DNA of 64,000 nt from contig NW_026622786.1 in NCBI RefSeq assembly GCF_023065955.2, forward strand, positions 53,863,438 to 53,927,437, written 5' to 3'. Source of the stretch: Ursus arctos. Taxonomy: Eukaryota; Chordata; Mammalia; Carnivora; Ursidae. Made by a program: the position numbers and the translations under genes. The notes beneath the pieces were generated by a model. The model ran no database searches and was not told the origin of the DNA. It saw only the letters and a program-made list of their open reading frames with translations. Every line of letters begins with the position of its first letter. Positions within the stretch are counted from its first letter, which is position 1. Positions 34,281-46,079 of this stretch are shown in pieces.

Positions 34281-35150
34281 ATGAGGCTGCTACAAGTTTC
34301 ATGGCTTGAAACTGTTAAGTAAATAACAACTAGGTTTATTTCCAATCAGTTCCTCATTGCCAAGGAATGCTAACAGCATTTTCAAAGCCAAAGGGAAATG
34401 CAGGAACATAAGAACCTTGGAATGCTAAGGTATGTATGGAAATCAAGCATTCCCAAGCATGCCACAGAAATCCTATAAAGATAAAATCCTATAAAGATCC
34501 ATTCCTCTCCCCAGTTCCCCACAGGTAAACCCTGCTACATTTTCCGTGTTGGCAGGGAAGGGCAGCAAGGGCGTTCTGTGGTCCCCAAGGCCACACGATC
34601 AGCCCAGCCTCTTCCTGGCTGTGTACCAATGCGGGGTAAGGACGCAGAAGCAAAGGAGAAAAAAGATGGCATGGCATCTAGTGAGATGCCAGAGAGGTCC
34701 TTGGGGGCAAAGGGCTCGGGAAGCACCCTGTATCTCAAGAGGGAAGTCTCTGTGGTGAGAGCCGAGGCTCACAGGTAAGAAAGGCTTTACACTCACCCAA
34801 AAGCAGCCTGGAAAGCCACACTGCACACAGCCATTCGGCGTCTCAACAAGAAAAGTCTTTGTCATACGTGACAGAGTCTTACTAAACTCATCAGATAGTC
34901 TACAAATGGTGATAGCACATATCAAAGGGTCCACTTTCATCTTTTAATGCTCCCAGCCCGACAAAATGTCTAATTGTTTCTGCTGAATATAGGAGCTAAA
35001 CTTTCCTCTTTACATGGGAAGTCTAAATCTTCCCTAAAAAAATCAATATCCCACAAATTTTCTCTAGAAATAGTAAAGAAAAACATAGAGGTCTCCTCTG
35101 GCCTACAGTAAGAAGAAATGTTATTGCTCAGTCACTAGCCATGTGGTATC
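34281..35150. other. Unique noncoding sequence
   Basis: No repeat recognised. Several overlapping frames at 34489-34940 on both strands have no family resemblance. Confidence 0.5.
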
Positions 35151-35164
35151 AGGAATTTCTGCTG

Positions 35165-35412
35165 GGGGCGCCTGGGTGGCACAGCGGTTAAGCGTCTGCC
35201 TTCGGCTCAGGGCGTGATCCCGGCGATCTGGGATCGAGCCCCACATCAGGCTCTTCTGCTATGAGCCTGCTTCTTCCTCTCCCACTCCCCCTGCTTGTGT
35301 TCCCTCTCTTGCTGGCTGTCTCTATCTCTGTCGAGTAAGTAAATAAAATCTTTAAAAAAAAGAAAGAAAGAAAGAAATTTGCGCAGTAAAACAGGACTTA
35401 AAAAAAAAAAAA
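35165..35412 (+). mobile_element. Can-SINE with extended tail, 14-bp TSD
   Basis: Young arctoid-type element: head 'ggcgcctgggtggcacagcggttaagcgtctgcc', 'gatcgagcccc' B-box region, CT body, 'aataaaatcttt'. The duplication aggaatttctgctg lies at 35151-35164 and 35413-35426. Between the first A/(GAAA) tail and a second A-run there are about 23 bp of non-SINE sequence (35377-35399), all inside the TSDs. Confidence 0.95.
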
Positions 35413-35584
35413 AGGAATTTCTGCTGTCTTCTGCACACTCCCATTCCACCTTTGCACAAATGGCTCCTCACCCTACTCCCACCAAGGCCAGTCCTTCTTG
35501 GTGTAACTTCACAAATGAAGGAGAAATAAAATCTACAATTTACCCTGTCTTTCCACATGCCCAATTCTACACTCCTGCCTTTGT

Positions 35585-35955
35585 CACTTAATCATGACAA
35601 TAAATCAGGCAGTGTGCATTATTATCCCCATCCTACAGATGAGAAAACTGAGACTTTGATTAAGCAATTCACCCTACTTTTGGCAGAACCAGATTTGAAT
35701 CCATGTCAATCTGGTTCCAGAAGCCAAAAAAAAATTTTTTTTAAGAATTTTATTTATTTATTTGACAGAGAGAAAGACAGCCAGTGAGAGAGGGAACACA
35801 AGCAAGGGGAGTGGGAGAGAAAGAGGCAGGCTCCCAGTGGAGGAGCCTGATGTGGGGCTCGATCCCAGGACTCTGGGATCACACCCTGAGCCAAAGGCAG
35901 ATGCTTAACGACTGAGCCACCCAGGTGCCCCCAGAGGCCAAATATTTAACCACTA
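35585..35955 (-). repeat. MIR SINE split by a Can-SINE
   Basis: The MIR core at 35625-35716 (ccccatcctacagatgagaaaactgagac..agatttgaatccatg) continues after the SINE as 'aaatatttaaccactatt' (35940-35957), the outer end of an antisense MIR. Confidence 0.8.
35729..35930 (-). mobile_element. Can-SINE inserted in a MIR
   Basis: Reverse complement of a full Can-SINE: A-tail complement at 35735-35745, 'aagaattttatttatttatttgacag', CT body as gagag, and head 'ctgagccacccaggtgccc'. Imperfect duplication ccagaagccaaa (35717-35728) / ccagaggccaaa (35931-35942), one mismatch. Confidence 0.94.
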
Positions 35956-37689
35956 TTGCCTTCCACCCAGAGGAATGTAACTCCCCTCCCAGAGGAATTT
36001 TTCTTTCAACGTTGGAAAAACCTATGACCTGTTTTGGGTTTTGGTGGCAAATAAGATCAGACCTGGAGGCCATTGCTCTTTTCCACTACATCAAGTACCC
36101 AATGGAAAACGATCTTGCCTCACTAGAAAATCGAAAGCTGGACATCTAAATTAGAGAAGTCAGCACTAATCCCTGCATGCTCTCATTTCCTAAGAAAATT
36201 TTTTCAGAAGGAAAAAAAAAATGCTATTTTCATTGTGATAGAGTCATTGCTTTCTTAGCCAAAGCTAGCTATTCACTTTTTTTTCTGGCAAGCTCATTGA
36301 CAAGAGTGCAATACATGAGATTCTCACTGGATGAGCTACGCAGTCTTCCACATGGTATACTTTGGTTTAGAGGGTGAGGCTGTGCAGCACGACCTCATTT
36401 CTGTACAGCCAACCTAAAATATAGCCTTGAGACTGCAAAAAGGAGGAGGAGAAAAAGAGAGAAAGAGCTGACATAAACACATGTGTCCCCCCCCCCCCTT
36501 TCATGGAAACAGTTTCCAATTTGTTTCATAACTGCATTGAGTCATCTGGGCTAACACTCAGACCACTTCTCAAATTCACCATGCCCCTTACATGCAGGAA
36601 AATTAGGCATTTAAGGAAATTTCCCTCCTCTCCACATAATCTCTTTCTCTTTGGTTAGCTGGATGGAGGTGGCCCAAGAGAGGAGGGGGCAGAAATTTTG
36701 GAAATCACGGTTGATGAATTGCAAACGTGTGCAAGTGATGCACAGGGTGGGCGGGGGTGAAAAATGAAATTGCTCTGTGAAAATAATGCACATGTCCCAG
36801 GGAAATGAGCCACACATTTTTTATGAATCAAGAGACCAGTGCTTTCTTTATATGTGCGCCAAACAGCATTCCTGGGTAACAGTTCCATATCTCATGAGCT
36901 GTAAGCCACTTCACTCCATCTTATTAGAAACATTCAAAACAAGGCAAGTATTTTGAAACCCATAAAATTTATGGAATTCTAAGCACACCAAAGACAGAAT
37001 GGACGAGGGACTCCTCTGTTTAACTGGTTTTAATTTATATTCACTTTAGCAGTTTAACCCACCTTTAAAATCCAACCAAGATTGGAAAACATTAATAACT
37101 ATAAACCATTTTTAAATGGTCTCTCACTTTCTCAACAACCTTAAAACTCACTTGCTTAAGGCTTCAAGGACATAAGAAAAATGAATCCCAGAGTCCCTAG
37201 AAAATTGGCTATAACCTTTGTCACTCACCGGATTACTTACTCACCTCACAAGCCATTTGAAAGGCCAGAGAGGCCTCCAGCTGGTGACCAGTGCAGCTAC
37301 CAGCCTCAACATTCCCTACTCGAGACAGCAAATAATGAGGAGAGAAGTGATCAAGCGAGTCTATTTATACTAAAGCCCAAGTAAATTAGAAAGTGCACAG
37401 TGGCAAACGGAATACATTCTTCAGAACAACCAGGCCAAAAAGCACCATAAACTCGTGAGCACACAGTTTTAAGTAGCTGAGAAGGATTTCATTTTTCCAA
37501 TAACCTGACGTAAGACCCAAAGGGAAACTCAATTTAAATATATACTCTTAATTTAGCAGTGCTTATACACATGACATACCAGGTAGAGTTTTAAAAAAAA
37601 AAAAAAAAGCAAAGAAGCAAACCATGGTCAATGCCATCAAGGATCTTGATTAGGACTCCAAAGTTCAAACAGTAACATCAGCAAACCTT
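35956..37689. other. Unique noncoding sequence
   Basis: Holds a 12-C run (36487-36498) and an A-run at 37592-37607, but no recognised interspersed repeat or coding signal. Confidence 0.5.
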
Positions 37690-37900
37690 TCTAAGGCACT
37701 TACAATGTGCCAACCATCATGCATGTTATCTCATTTTATCTTCCCAACCAGCCTCTAGGGAAGATACTTTTATTCTTTTCTGCCCTGTATGCAGATGAGG
37801 AATCAGCAGCTTGGAAAGGTGAAGTAATTTGCCCCAAAACACACAGAGAGTGTGCTAGGATTTAAGCATAGCCTAATTCTAAAGCCTCCTGAGATTGTAA
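37690..37900 (-). repeat. MIR SINE
   Basis: 'ggcacttacaatgtgccaaccatcatgcatgttatctcattttatcttcccaac..gcagatgaggaatcagcagc' is an antisense MIR. Confidence 0.78.
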
Positions 37901-37939
37901 GACCAGAGGGTTTCTACTCTTAAGTTCAATAAAAGCCAA

Positions 37940-38185
37940 CACAGAGAGCGTAGTTTGTTCTGGGCGTTGTTGTGGGCACTTGGCATAAATTAACTCATTT
38001 GCTCTGTGTAATAGACTTATACAGTAAGTACTATGATGATCCCCAACTTCATAGATGAGGAAACTGAGGCACGGGGAGACGAAGCAACTTGCCCATGGTC
38101 CTACTGTTCATAACTGATGTAGTCTGGATTCCAACCCAGGTAGCTGGCTCCAGCCTATTCTCTTTGCCACTCTGCTCTCCATCTG
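37940..38185 (-). repeat. MIR SINE, nearly complete
   Basis: 'cttcatagatgaggaaactgaggcacggggagacgaagcaacttgcccatgg..gattccaacccagg' is a well-preserved antisense MIR, in tandem with the preceding one. Confidence 0.87.
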
Positions 38186-40571
38186 TCTAAGCACGGTGGC
38201 CCCACGAGGTCTGATAAATTCTGGTTCCATTAAAAGGATAACAGAGTCCAGATCCATTGGAGAAACACTCCACTATACTTTGTGCTGATCTGACTATACC
38301 TGGGGCATTTCATTCAGGTATTTTTAGAACATTTTAAGGAAAATTGGAACTTGTCCAGCAGAGAGCAAGAAAGGGAGGAAATAGGGAAAAGATGTCCTAA
38401 GAGTATGGAGTGATTGGGACTGTTTGGCCTGGAAAGGAAATTTCGAGAGCACACATATACCATCCGACTAAAATGCCAAGAGGACCCTAACCACCTTGAG
38501 AAGATGTGGGAAGCAGCCCTTGGACCTGACTGGTTTATCATTTATTTGCTCATCAATTTTACTGAGTAGCCAGGATGTGTCAAATGGAGGGAAGGTTCTC
38601 TAGCTTCACAACTCCTGCATTTCAGAAGGGGAAGATCTGCTAAGTCATCAGGGAGATCAGGATTGGATAGCGGGGATGCTTCCTGCCGGGGGTGGAACAC
38701 TGGGCACGTGACCTCTGAGACTCTGCTAAGACCCATTTAACCTGTCCTGTACCACCACTATCAAAAATGCCATGAAAATCCTTGCAAAACGAAACCCCAA
38801 AAGTAGCAGCACCCCCAAAAAGAAGAAACATGTTTGCAGTGGCCTTTTGCATTGAGAATCTGACAAGTTTGAACAGGGTAAAACATACCACACTTTGAAA
38901 ATAAACCAAAGGACTACTTGTGTTCTAAAATAAGAGTATAATTGAGAAGGAAAAATGCAATTTCCTTCCTCCACTTCCTTCTCCTCAAATTCCTCATTAG
39001 CATGTCTCATTAACAATCATCTTGTTCCTAGGTGCGTCTCGTCTGTTTTTTACGTTTTTACACAGAGCAAGCAACTGTGGCATCAGCATTCTAGGTCGCC
39101 CTGGACCACAGAACCAGCTCCTAAAGTGTCAGCCCTGGGTCCTGTTTACAGCAGGGGTAGGCACTCGCCATTGGCCCCTCTAGCAAAATGTTTTCCAGTT
39201 TCTGAGTCAGGAGAAGCATCTGAGGTCAAGATCTATAAACACATTCCAGAATATGAGTACGTCCAAGAGAAAAAAAACAATCAAAACCACTGCGATGGTT
39301 TTAAATTTAAGTCAGACAATACTTCCCATGAACTATTGCATTCTTTGTTAAAATGAAGATGCATGCACACTTTCAGTATTACTATTAGGGTGATTTTTAA
39401 AAGTTTTTCTCATTTCTTTTTCTTCTAAACAATGTATTACTTAGTAAAAAAATATTATAAATCTTATGCTATCTCAAGGCATTCTTTTAAATAGGATAAT
39501 GAATTTTCCCATAGGTAAAGACTATTTTTCCTGAACAAATTCTGGTAGCTTTTAGTGATACTTTTTCTTTTTTGTCTCCACTAATGAGACTGAGAGATTT
39601 GCATAAACCAGTCTAAAACAACTGAAATTAGCCAATCAAAAGGATGGTCACAGGATTCTACTGTATTATCAGGAAAAGGCTTTGACCTAGCCTGGTCACT
39701 TCCAGATGTTTTCTCAATGCAAGTTTTTGTGTGCTTTGTTTTGCTTTTTAAAGAATGGTTTGGAGGAGGGAGTGTGGGGGAGGGACTAAAGAGAGAAACA
39801 AGATCTTCCAACAAAAAATATCTTACTCTTTAGTTTACAGTACTACTGAAACAGAAACACCATTCAGCAGTAGCTGGAATCACTCAAACAGAGGCATCCA
39901 AACTCGCTCCTGAATCTAGGAGCAAACATATCAGTGGAGGGCAAAAGTCTCCATGCGGTACCAATGGCCCCAGACCTGAGCGCAAACAGAAATCATAGCA
40001 GAATTTGTTGAAAGCAGTTCAGAGTGTGTCTCTCCCATCACTTACCATATCTCCAATTCCAATTGAGACTGAGAGAGAACACTTCTCTATAGGAATACTG
40101 TCTCCATAAAGATAAAATCATCAATACACCCTGATAATCTTGTATGTAAATGACCTCTCGGACCATCCTCTACTCTCTCCCCAGCTTTCTTTGGGTTTGG
40201 GAGGCCGAGAGAGGACACTAAGACACAACATATTTTCACTATTGTGGGATTTGAAGAGACCAAGAGATTATGACTGACAAAATAAGAAGATAATTATGTC
40301 TCCATGAGTACCACTAACGAAGGGAAGAAAGTGAAGAATATATAATGGACAATCCAAAAACCATTTGTATTTGATCCTGCAACAAGACAGTTGGGTTCTC
40401 TTGCAGTAGGCTTGTCTTCCTAATTATTTTCCTCCTTCCGAACCAATGAGAAAATTGGACTGCCTTCAAGGACACACACTAACTGATAACAGGAGAGAAG
40501 GCCAAGTAAGGCTGGGTGGCCTTGGACAAATCCGGGAGGAATTCGATTGAATGATGTGTGTATTTTTCAAT
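38186..40571. other. Unique noncoding sequence (2.4 kb)
   Basis: No interspersed repeat confidently recognised. A weak L2-like trace may lie near 38530-38585. Frames up to 133 codons (38955-39356) start at ordinary sequence and show no domain or splice structure. Confidence 0.45.
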
Positions 40572-40790
40572 GGACCTTTAAGTGAGCACCAACTATATGT
40601 GAGGCGCTATACGATCTACTTGTATGATCTCTACTAAACCTTCAACAGTGTTGCCCTATACGTATCACCAACCCCATGCTGCAGATGAGAAAAATCAAGG
40701 CAAAAGGAGGTTAAGGAATTTACCTGGACAAGCAAACGGGGAAGAAGAAATCCGGGACACAGGCCTAGATGTGTGTGGCACCAACGTTTA
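40572..40790 (-). repeat. MIR SINE
   Basis: 'gtgagcaccaactatatgtgaggcgctatacg' and 'catgctgcagatgagaaaaatcaaggc..aggttaaggaatttacctgg' are an antisense MIR. Confidence 0.72.
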
Positions 40791-42049
40791 TATTCTTTCC
40801 CCTATGCCTTGCTGCTTCTCATTTTTAAGAGATAATTCTCATAGTGGATAATCCACAGACAAGATCTTCAAAAGCTGGTGTATACAGCATTTCACACCAG
40901 ACACAGCAGTACGCAAAGTTACCTAGAAAGGGTGATATTTAGCTGTTTACTGATGGGACATACTATAGACCACCCTGGTATAATATAAAACATATTCACC
41001 ATGAATTTCTTCCCAGATATGATGTTGACAGTTTCTGTTGAAGCCAGGCAGTTTGTTTGTTTCTATTTCTCCAGCAAGTTTAACACAGAGGATTTTGCAA
41101 AGCCACATCTCAGGTTAGATCTTACACTTTGGCAAACACAGTATAAGATTGGTGTTTTATCTTGACAGCATCTCATTAGCGTAAATTAGTGACTTAATAT
41201 TAAAACTAGAAAACAAGCGGTTAAGAGACCCCAGCTATGACAAGTTTCATTAAAACAATAATGACTTAATACATGCTGTGCCCAGTTTCAAAAAGCTTCA
41301 GGCTCCCTAATCATTTTCTGGACGGTTTCCATTCCAACCCAGTTTCCATGTTGGTGTAAATCCATCAATCTCAGTGAGGATGTACATGGGAAAATGAACA
41401 TAATGTTAAGTCTACAGGGACCTTGTTGCAATGTCAAAATCAAGTGATGTCAGTTTAAATTACAGCTTTAAAAAAAAAAAAAAAAACACCATAAAGACAA
41501 ATGTCTCCTGGAGCCTGTCTGGTTGCCTAGAGCAAATGCTCTACCAAGTCGGGTAGAGAAACCGGTTTCCATTTGCCTAGTAGTTTTCCCACTGCTTCCA
41601 GTTTCCAAAGAGGCACTTGGCAGTGAAAGCACACGCCGTGAGCCGGTTCACACGACTGAGCACTGGGGACTCCACAGTGTATCAGCTGCTAGTGTTCTGA
41701 AGGGAACGATCACTAGTACCAATCAATCAAGTCGTTTGCACACCTCATCCTCTATTTACTTCTATCCCTACTGGAAACCCACAAGTTCCATTAAAGAACT
41801 TGCTAACTTCCTGAGTTAGAAGACCCAACTTTTTCAGCAACAAGGACCCCTTCTGGTATTCTTCTTCTGAGGGTGCCATGTGTCAAAGATTCTACCATGT
41901 GCTCATTACAATGACCAGAGCTGTCTATATCTCTTAGATTTCGCAAGAATACCAAACATGGTTTACAGATCCCATGACTACCTTCATCCAGGGATACCAG
42001 TTTGGAAAGCAGTAAGATTGTAATATGAAACAGGAAATAACAAAAATAG
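40791..42049. other. Unique noncoding sequence
   Basis: A18 run at 41469-41486. The stretch 41820-42010 (agatcccatgactaccttc..ggataccagtttggaaagcag) may be a decayed DNA-transposon relic. No gene. Confidence 0.4.
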
Positions 42050-42290
42050 TAATAACACTTCACGTTCATTGAATGCTTACCATTTATGCCAGGCATTGTG
42101 CTAAGTGCATTATTTACATTATCCAATTTAATCTCACCACAACCTTGTGAGGTAGGCACTATAATTATCTTTCTCATAGAAATATTCAGAAATGTTAAGT
42201 AATGTGCCCAAGGCCACCAAACTAGTGCCAGAGCAAAAATGTGAACCATGCTATCTGACTTCAAAGCCACTGCTCTCCTCCACTCCACTG
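42050..42290 (-). repeat. MIR SINE, nearly complete
   Basis: 'tgaatgcttaccatttatgccaggcattgtgctaagtgcattatttac' through 'taagtaatgtgcccaaggccaccaaactagtgccagagc' is an antisense MIR3/MIRb-like copy. Confidence 0.82.
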
Positions 42291-42460
42291 GTGCCCCTGC
42301 CTCTCCCTCCTAGCTGCATTCCTAGATCCTCCTCACTCCCTTGGAAAACATCACGTGCATTATGCCCACTTTGGGAACTTCCAGAAAGATTCAGGTTATC
42401 CTCTTATTCTCCAACACCACATCCTCAGTCTGTGGAGGCTTGCCTTCTTACAGATAAGAG

Positions 42461-42576
42461 AGGAAGGAAGGGAAGGGAAGGGAAGGGAAGGGAAGGGAAG
42501 GGAAGGGAAGGGAAGGGAAGGGAAGGGAAGGGAAGGGAAGGGAAGGGAAGGGAAGGGAAGGGAAGGGAAGGGAAGG

Positions 42577-42579
<3 letters not shown>
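42461..42579 (+). repeat. (GGGAA)n minisatellite-like purine tract
   Basis: 22 consecutive GGG runs spaced every 5 bp from 42470 to 42577, each separated by AA. A pure-purine strand with canonical G-quadruplex geometry (G3, 2-nt loops). The frames of 183, 107 and 76 codons that cross it (GREGK- and SLPFP-repeats) are artefacts. Confidence 0.98.

Positions 42580-42581
<2 letters not shown>

Positions 42582-42624
<43 letters not shown>
42582..42624 (+). repeat. (AG)n microsatellite
   Basis: 43 bp of uninterrupted AG directly after the GGGAA tract, extending the polypurine strand to about 160 bp with a single pyrimidine (c at 42581). Confidence 0.98.
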
Positions 42625-42628
<4 letters not shown>

Positions 42629-43945
42629 TAGAGCATCAGAAGAATTCAAACCCAAAGTGCAAAAGCATTCCAGAATAAACCAAGGTGCTGGTTCTTTCAG
42701 TCACCATTTACCTGCAGCTAACTTCCTCCACTCAAAGTACTAATGTTGAGACCTATCTCCTGGATGTCTCAGGACATCCTCAGATATTTCCTTCTAAATA
42801 TCCTCAAATATTTCTTTCTAAATATTCTCAAATATCCCTTCTGCATTCTCTTCTTTGAACATGAAAAGCAAAGAGGTTTCACCCTGATAGACAGTGCCTC
42901 TAGGTTTCTGATGAAAGTACCAAGACAGCCTTGGACAATGAACTCTGGACAGTTCCCTCTTGCTACCATCCTTAATTCCCCCTCACCCATGAAGAGAAAA
43001 GAAAGTACCTGGGTGGGGCAGGGTGGGAACTTCCTTTAGATGCTCAGAGTTTAAAACACAGGTTCTATATAAAAATAGCTGAATGTTTGCATGCAGATAT
43101 AAGTAGTTTTGAAAGCATATGAATAACATACTGATGTGTGTGGAGTGGGTAGCTGGGAAGAGCAGAATACCAAATGATAGCTGCAGTGTCAACCATACCT
43201 TCATAGATACATGGACAGGGACTCCTAATGAGCCTAAAGACGCAGGAAAGGTTTGATTTGTACAAATGGTGAGCCCACACACATTTTTCCTTGTGTTTGG
43301 AGTTCAGTTTCTGTTACAATATTTGTGCAATAAATAATAATTTCAAAAGCATATTATATATAGAGTGTATAATTATGTGACAAAAGTATAAACAAATTAG
43401 CTTTATAACATGTCATCCAAGCATTAACCATTTAGAAAATTCCAAGTTAGGATGCCTCTCTGGTGTTACTTACTCACCTCTGTCTCCCTCAAAAGGAACT
43501 AGGTCCAGTTGCAAGGTTCCTCTGATCATATGCATTAAGTGTCCAGGTCCAAATCTTATGGACAGCACCCACATTACCTGCTCTGGAGCTTAACAAATAT
43601 TCTAGAATGATAGAATGTGGTCTTCTATAACTGTTGCTTTCCTACTAAGAGAAAGACCAGCAAAATTACAACTAGAGTGAATACAGGCTGGGTTCCTAAC
43701 AACCCAATACCACAAATCTAAGTTCTGTTCCGTAAAAAAAAATGTGAGGAAGAGCAAGATTCAGCTCAGAAAGGGCGAAGAGGAAAACACACTGTGAGTC
43801 CGATTTATGCCAAGGGCCACCTATTTATGCTTGTCCAGCAGCACAAAGCCCCTTCTCAGCAGGCCTGACAAGAAATGTAAGGTGCATATTATCTCAAGTA
43901 CTTGGCAGGCTAGCACAGAGGCCAGGGACAGACAGAGAGACACAT

Positions 43946-43946
<1 letters not shown>
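42625..43946. other. Unique noncoding sequence
   Basis: Contains a local repeat of 'cctcaaatatttctttctaaat'-like units at 42785-42835 (atcctcagatatttccttctaaat, three imperfect copies). No interspersed repeat or gene recognised. Confidence 0.45.

Positions 43947-43976
<30 letters not shown>
43947..43976. repeat. (CA)n microsatellite
   Basis: Fifteen uninterrupted CA units. Confidence 0.97.
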
Positions 43977-43977
<1 letters not shown>

Positions 43978-44716
43978 CCTGGGCACAAGGGCCGAACGAA
44001 GTTAGCTCAGGCCAAATGAGCCGGAGGCCAGCGCAGAAGAACACCAGGCTGATGCCAGCCTTTTCAGACTCACCAAGGAGTGAGGGGTCTTTGACAAACA
44101 AAATTCAAAGTTATTAGAAATTCCAAATAATCAATAATCACAACTATCATTAGCATAGTTGAGGGCTTGCCATGCACAGCCCATAGGCCATGATCCTACT
44201 CTAACATCACCAGGCTCTCACTATTCTGAATGAGAAGGAACTAGAACTTAGGATCTGGGCACCTTTTAGGAAATCACAGCAGATTCAGAGGGACATCCCC
44301 ACTCAATGCAGGAATTTCAAAACAGCCAGGGCATGAGCTTCTGTAATCGTTCAATAGATGCTGTTTATAGAGGGTTGTGAGGCAACAGGAGAAAACATTA
44401 GAAATACGTGATTCTTGGCATTGGGATTCATGCTAAAGTTTAAGTGACACGATGATTTGATTCACATACTGCAAGTAAAAATGATGCAAAATTGGTGCCT
44501 ATTTGCTAAAAACAAACACAAAACGTATAAAAATACATAAGTCTTGAAGACAGTTTCTTCTCTGTTGCCCTCCCCACATTCCCAAATCCTAGTCATCTCC
44601 TCAAGCTCAGCTCAGATACATGTCCGCCATCAAACCCCTGGTCCCTTCACTGATACTGTCCCTTCACCACCCTCAAGCTCACACAGGAGTTTATCTGAAC
44701 CTGGCCAGTTGCAGTA
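43977..44716. other. Unique noncoding sequence
   Basis: A weak MIR-like trace may lie around 44160-44275. Nothing else seen. Confidence 0.4.
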
Positions 44717-44965
44717 AGATAATAAGAGCTGCCATTTAGCATGTGCCTACTCTGTGCCAAGGCCCTTGTCCCAGCTTTTTAAAAGCCCAAAGCAACTCTT
44801 CCAGGAAGGGAATGCATTATTCACAATTGAAAGACTTAAAAACCAACCTTGAACAAGACTGAGCACACTGACTGGAGTCACAAGACCTAATAAGTGGCAG
44901 CCCTGAATTTGAACCCAAGTCTCCCAGATCCCAAGCCCTTTTGCTCTGCACTCTGCCATATCCCA
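44717..44965 (-). repeat. MIR SINE
   Basis: 'agctgccatttagcatgtgcctactctgtgccaaggccc' and 'acctaataagtggcagccctgaatttgaacccaagtctccc' are the two ends of an antisense MIR. The 126-codon antisense frame covers it. Confidence 0.75.
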
Positions 44966-44969
44966 TGGT

Positions 44970-45145
44970 CCAGACCCTCTCTGCCTCATATTCATCTCTC
45001 TGACCAGGTAACAGGATCCTTGAGGCCAGACCCACACTTGACTCATCACACACTCATTTATGAGCTGTCTGAAGTAAGCCCTGAAGTATGTGGTGAACAG
45101 AACAGAAGGGACATAGTTCATAAACACTCATTGAATGAATGATAA
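44970..45145 (+). repeat. L2-like LINE 3' end
   Basis: 'aggatccttgaggccagacccacac' and 'catagttcataaacactcattgaatgaatgataa' fit a diverged sense L2 terminus. Confidence 0.45.
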
Positions 45146-45149
45146 AATG

Positions 45150-45920
45150 ACAGAAAACCCATGGGAACAGGTAGAAAGGACAATTGTTATAATGTTGGCA
45201 ACAAAAGACAGCTCTAATACTTTCCTGGGCTTGTAATTACAGAACATCCTCCTTTTCACTTGGTCCCCGTTGATTCGCCCTGACGTGCCTCGGCTACTTT
45301 TTTATTAGTGGCCTCACCTCAGCCCGGCCTGGGGCCTCCTGTGTGGTACCAAAGCACAGGCCCCAGGCAGTGAGAGCGACAGCTTGAACTAACTACATTA
45401 CCACTCTCGGCAGGGACCTTCACTCCACAAGCTCCACTATCCCCCCCGCCCCGGGCCCCAAACAGCCCAAACGAGGAAAAGCAAGGCAAACCAAGGATGG
45501 GGGAATATTTGGCCCCTACCCACCATTTACACGGTCCAACAAGCAACCTATGAATCTTAATCTAGATTTATTTTTTCCTTTAAAGCATAAAGGACAAGTG
45601 GTCAGGAGCAGGCCCATAAATTTGCTCTGACTTTTATTAGATGGGGAATATTTTTGTCCGAGAGGTCAGCATCACTTGGAGGAAAAGACAAAAAAACGTT
45701 CTGAACGTGAACCACCATGTGACCCCTGACATAACACAGGACTGCTGTCTCCTGACAAGCGGGCTGCCTGCTATCGCGTGCAGTTAGAACTCCTTCAAAG
45801 TCATCAGAATAGGTTGATTTTTCCCATTCAATGTTATCGGTCCCATATTTCACATCTCATACAGATTCTACGGGGAAAGGAACAGGATTGGGACTATTAA
45901 GTAATGCGGCTGAATTCCTT
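45150..45920. promoter_or_regulatory. Repeat-poor block, candidate conserved noncoding element
   Basis: About 770 bp without recognised repeats, with undegraded-looking complexity, scattered CpGs (45270-45460), homeobox-type TAATTA (ttgtaattacag near 45235) and no usable open frame. The regulatory reading is inference from repeat exclusion. Confidence 0.22.
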
Positions 45921-46079
45921 CATGATGAAAGAACCCTGGACTCCCTACATAAACCATCTCAGAGAAGGATCAAAGCACAGACGGGAGCTGAAGAAGAGGC
46001 TGAAAACGTAAGAGGAATTCCAGTAAAGCAACGCTGGTGTTTCGTTTTGTGAAACCACCTGATCTAACATTCGGGTTTT

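Noticed and set aside
42461..42624. Regularly spaced repeats resembling an array
   Set aside because: Not CRISPR: there are no spacers, only a 5-bp and a 2-bp unit, and the genome is mammalian.
42192..42743. 183-codon plus-strand and overlapping frames rich in GREGK / SLPFP
   Set aside because: They are translations of the (GGGAA)n and (AG)n repeats. Every frame is open because the tract lacks stop-forming bases.
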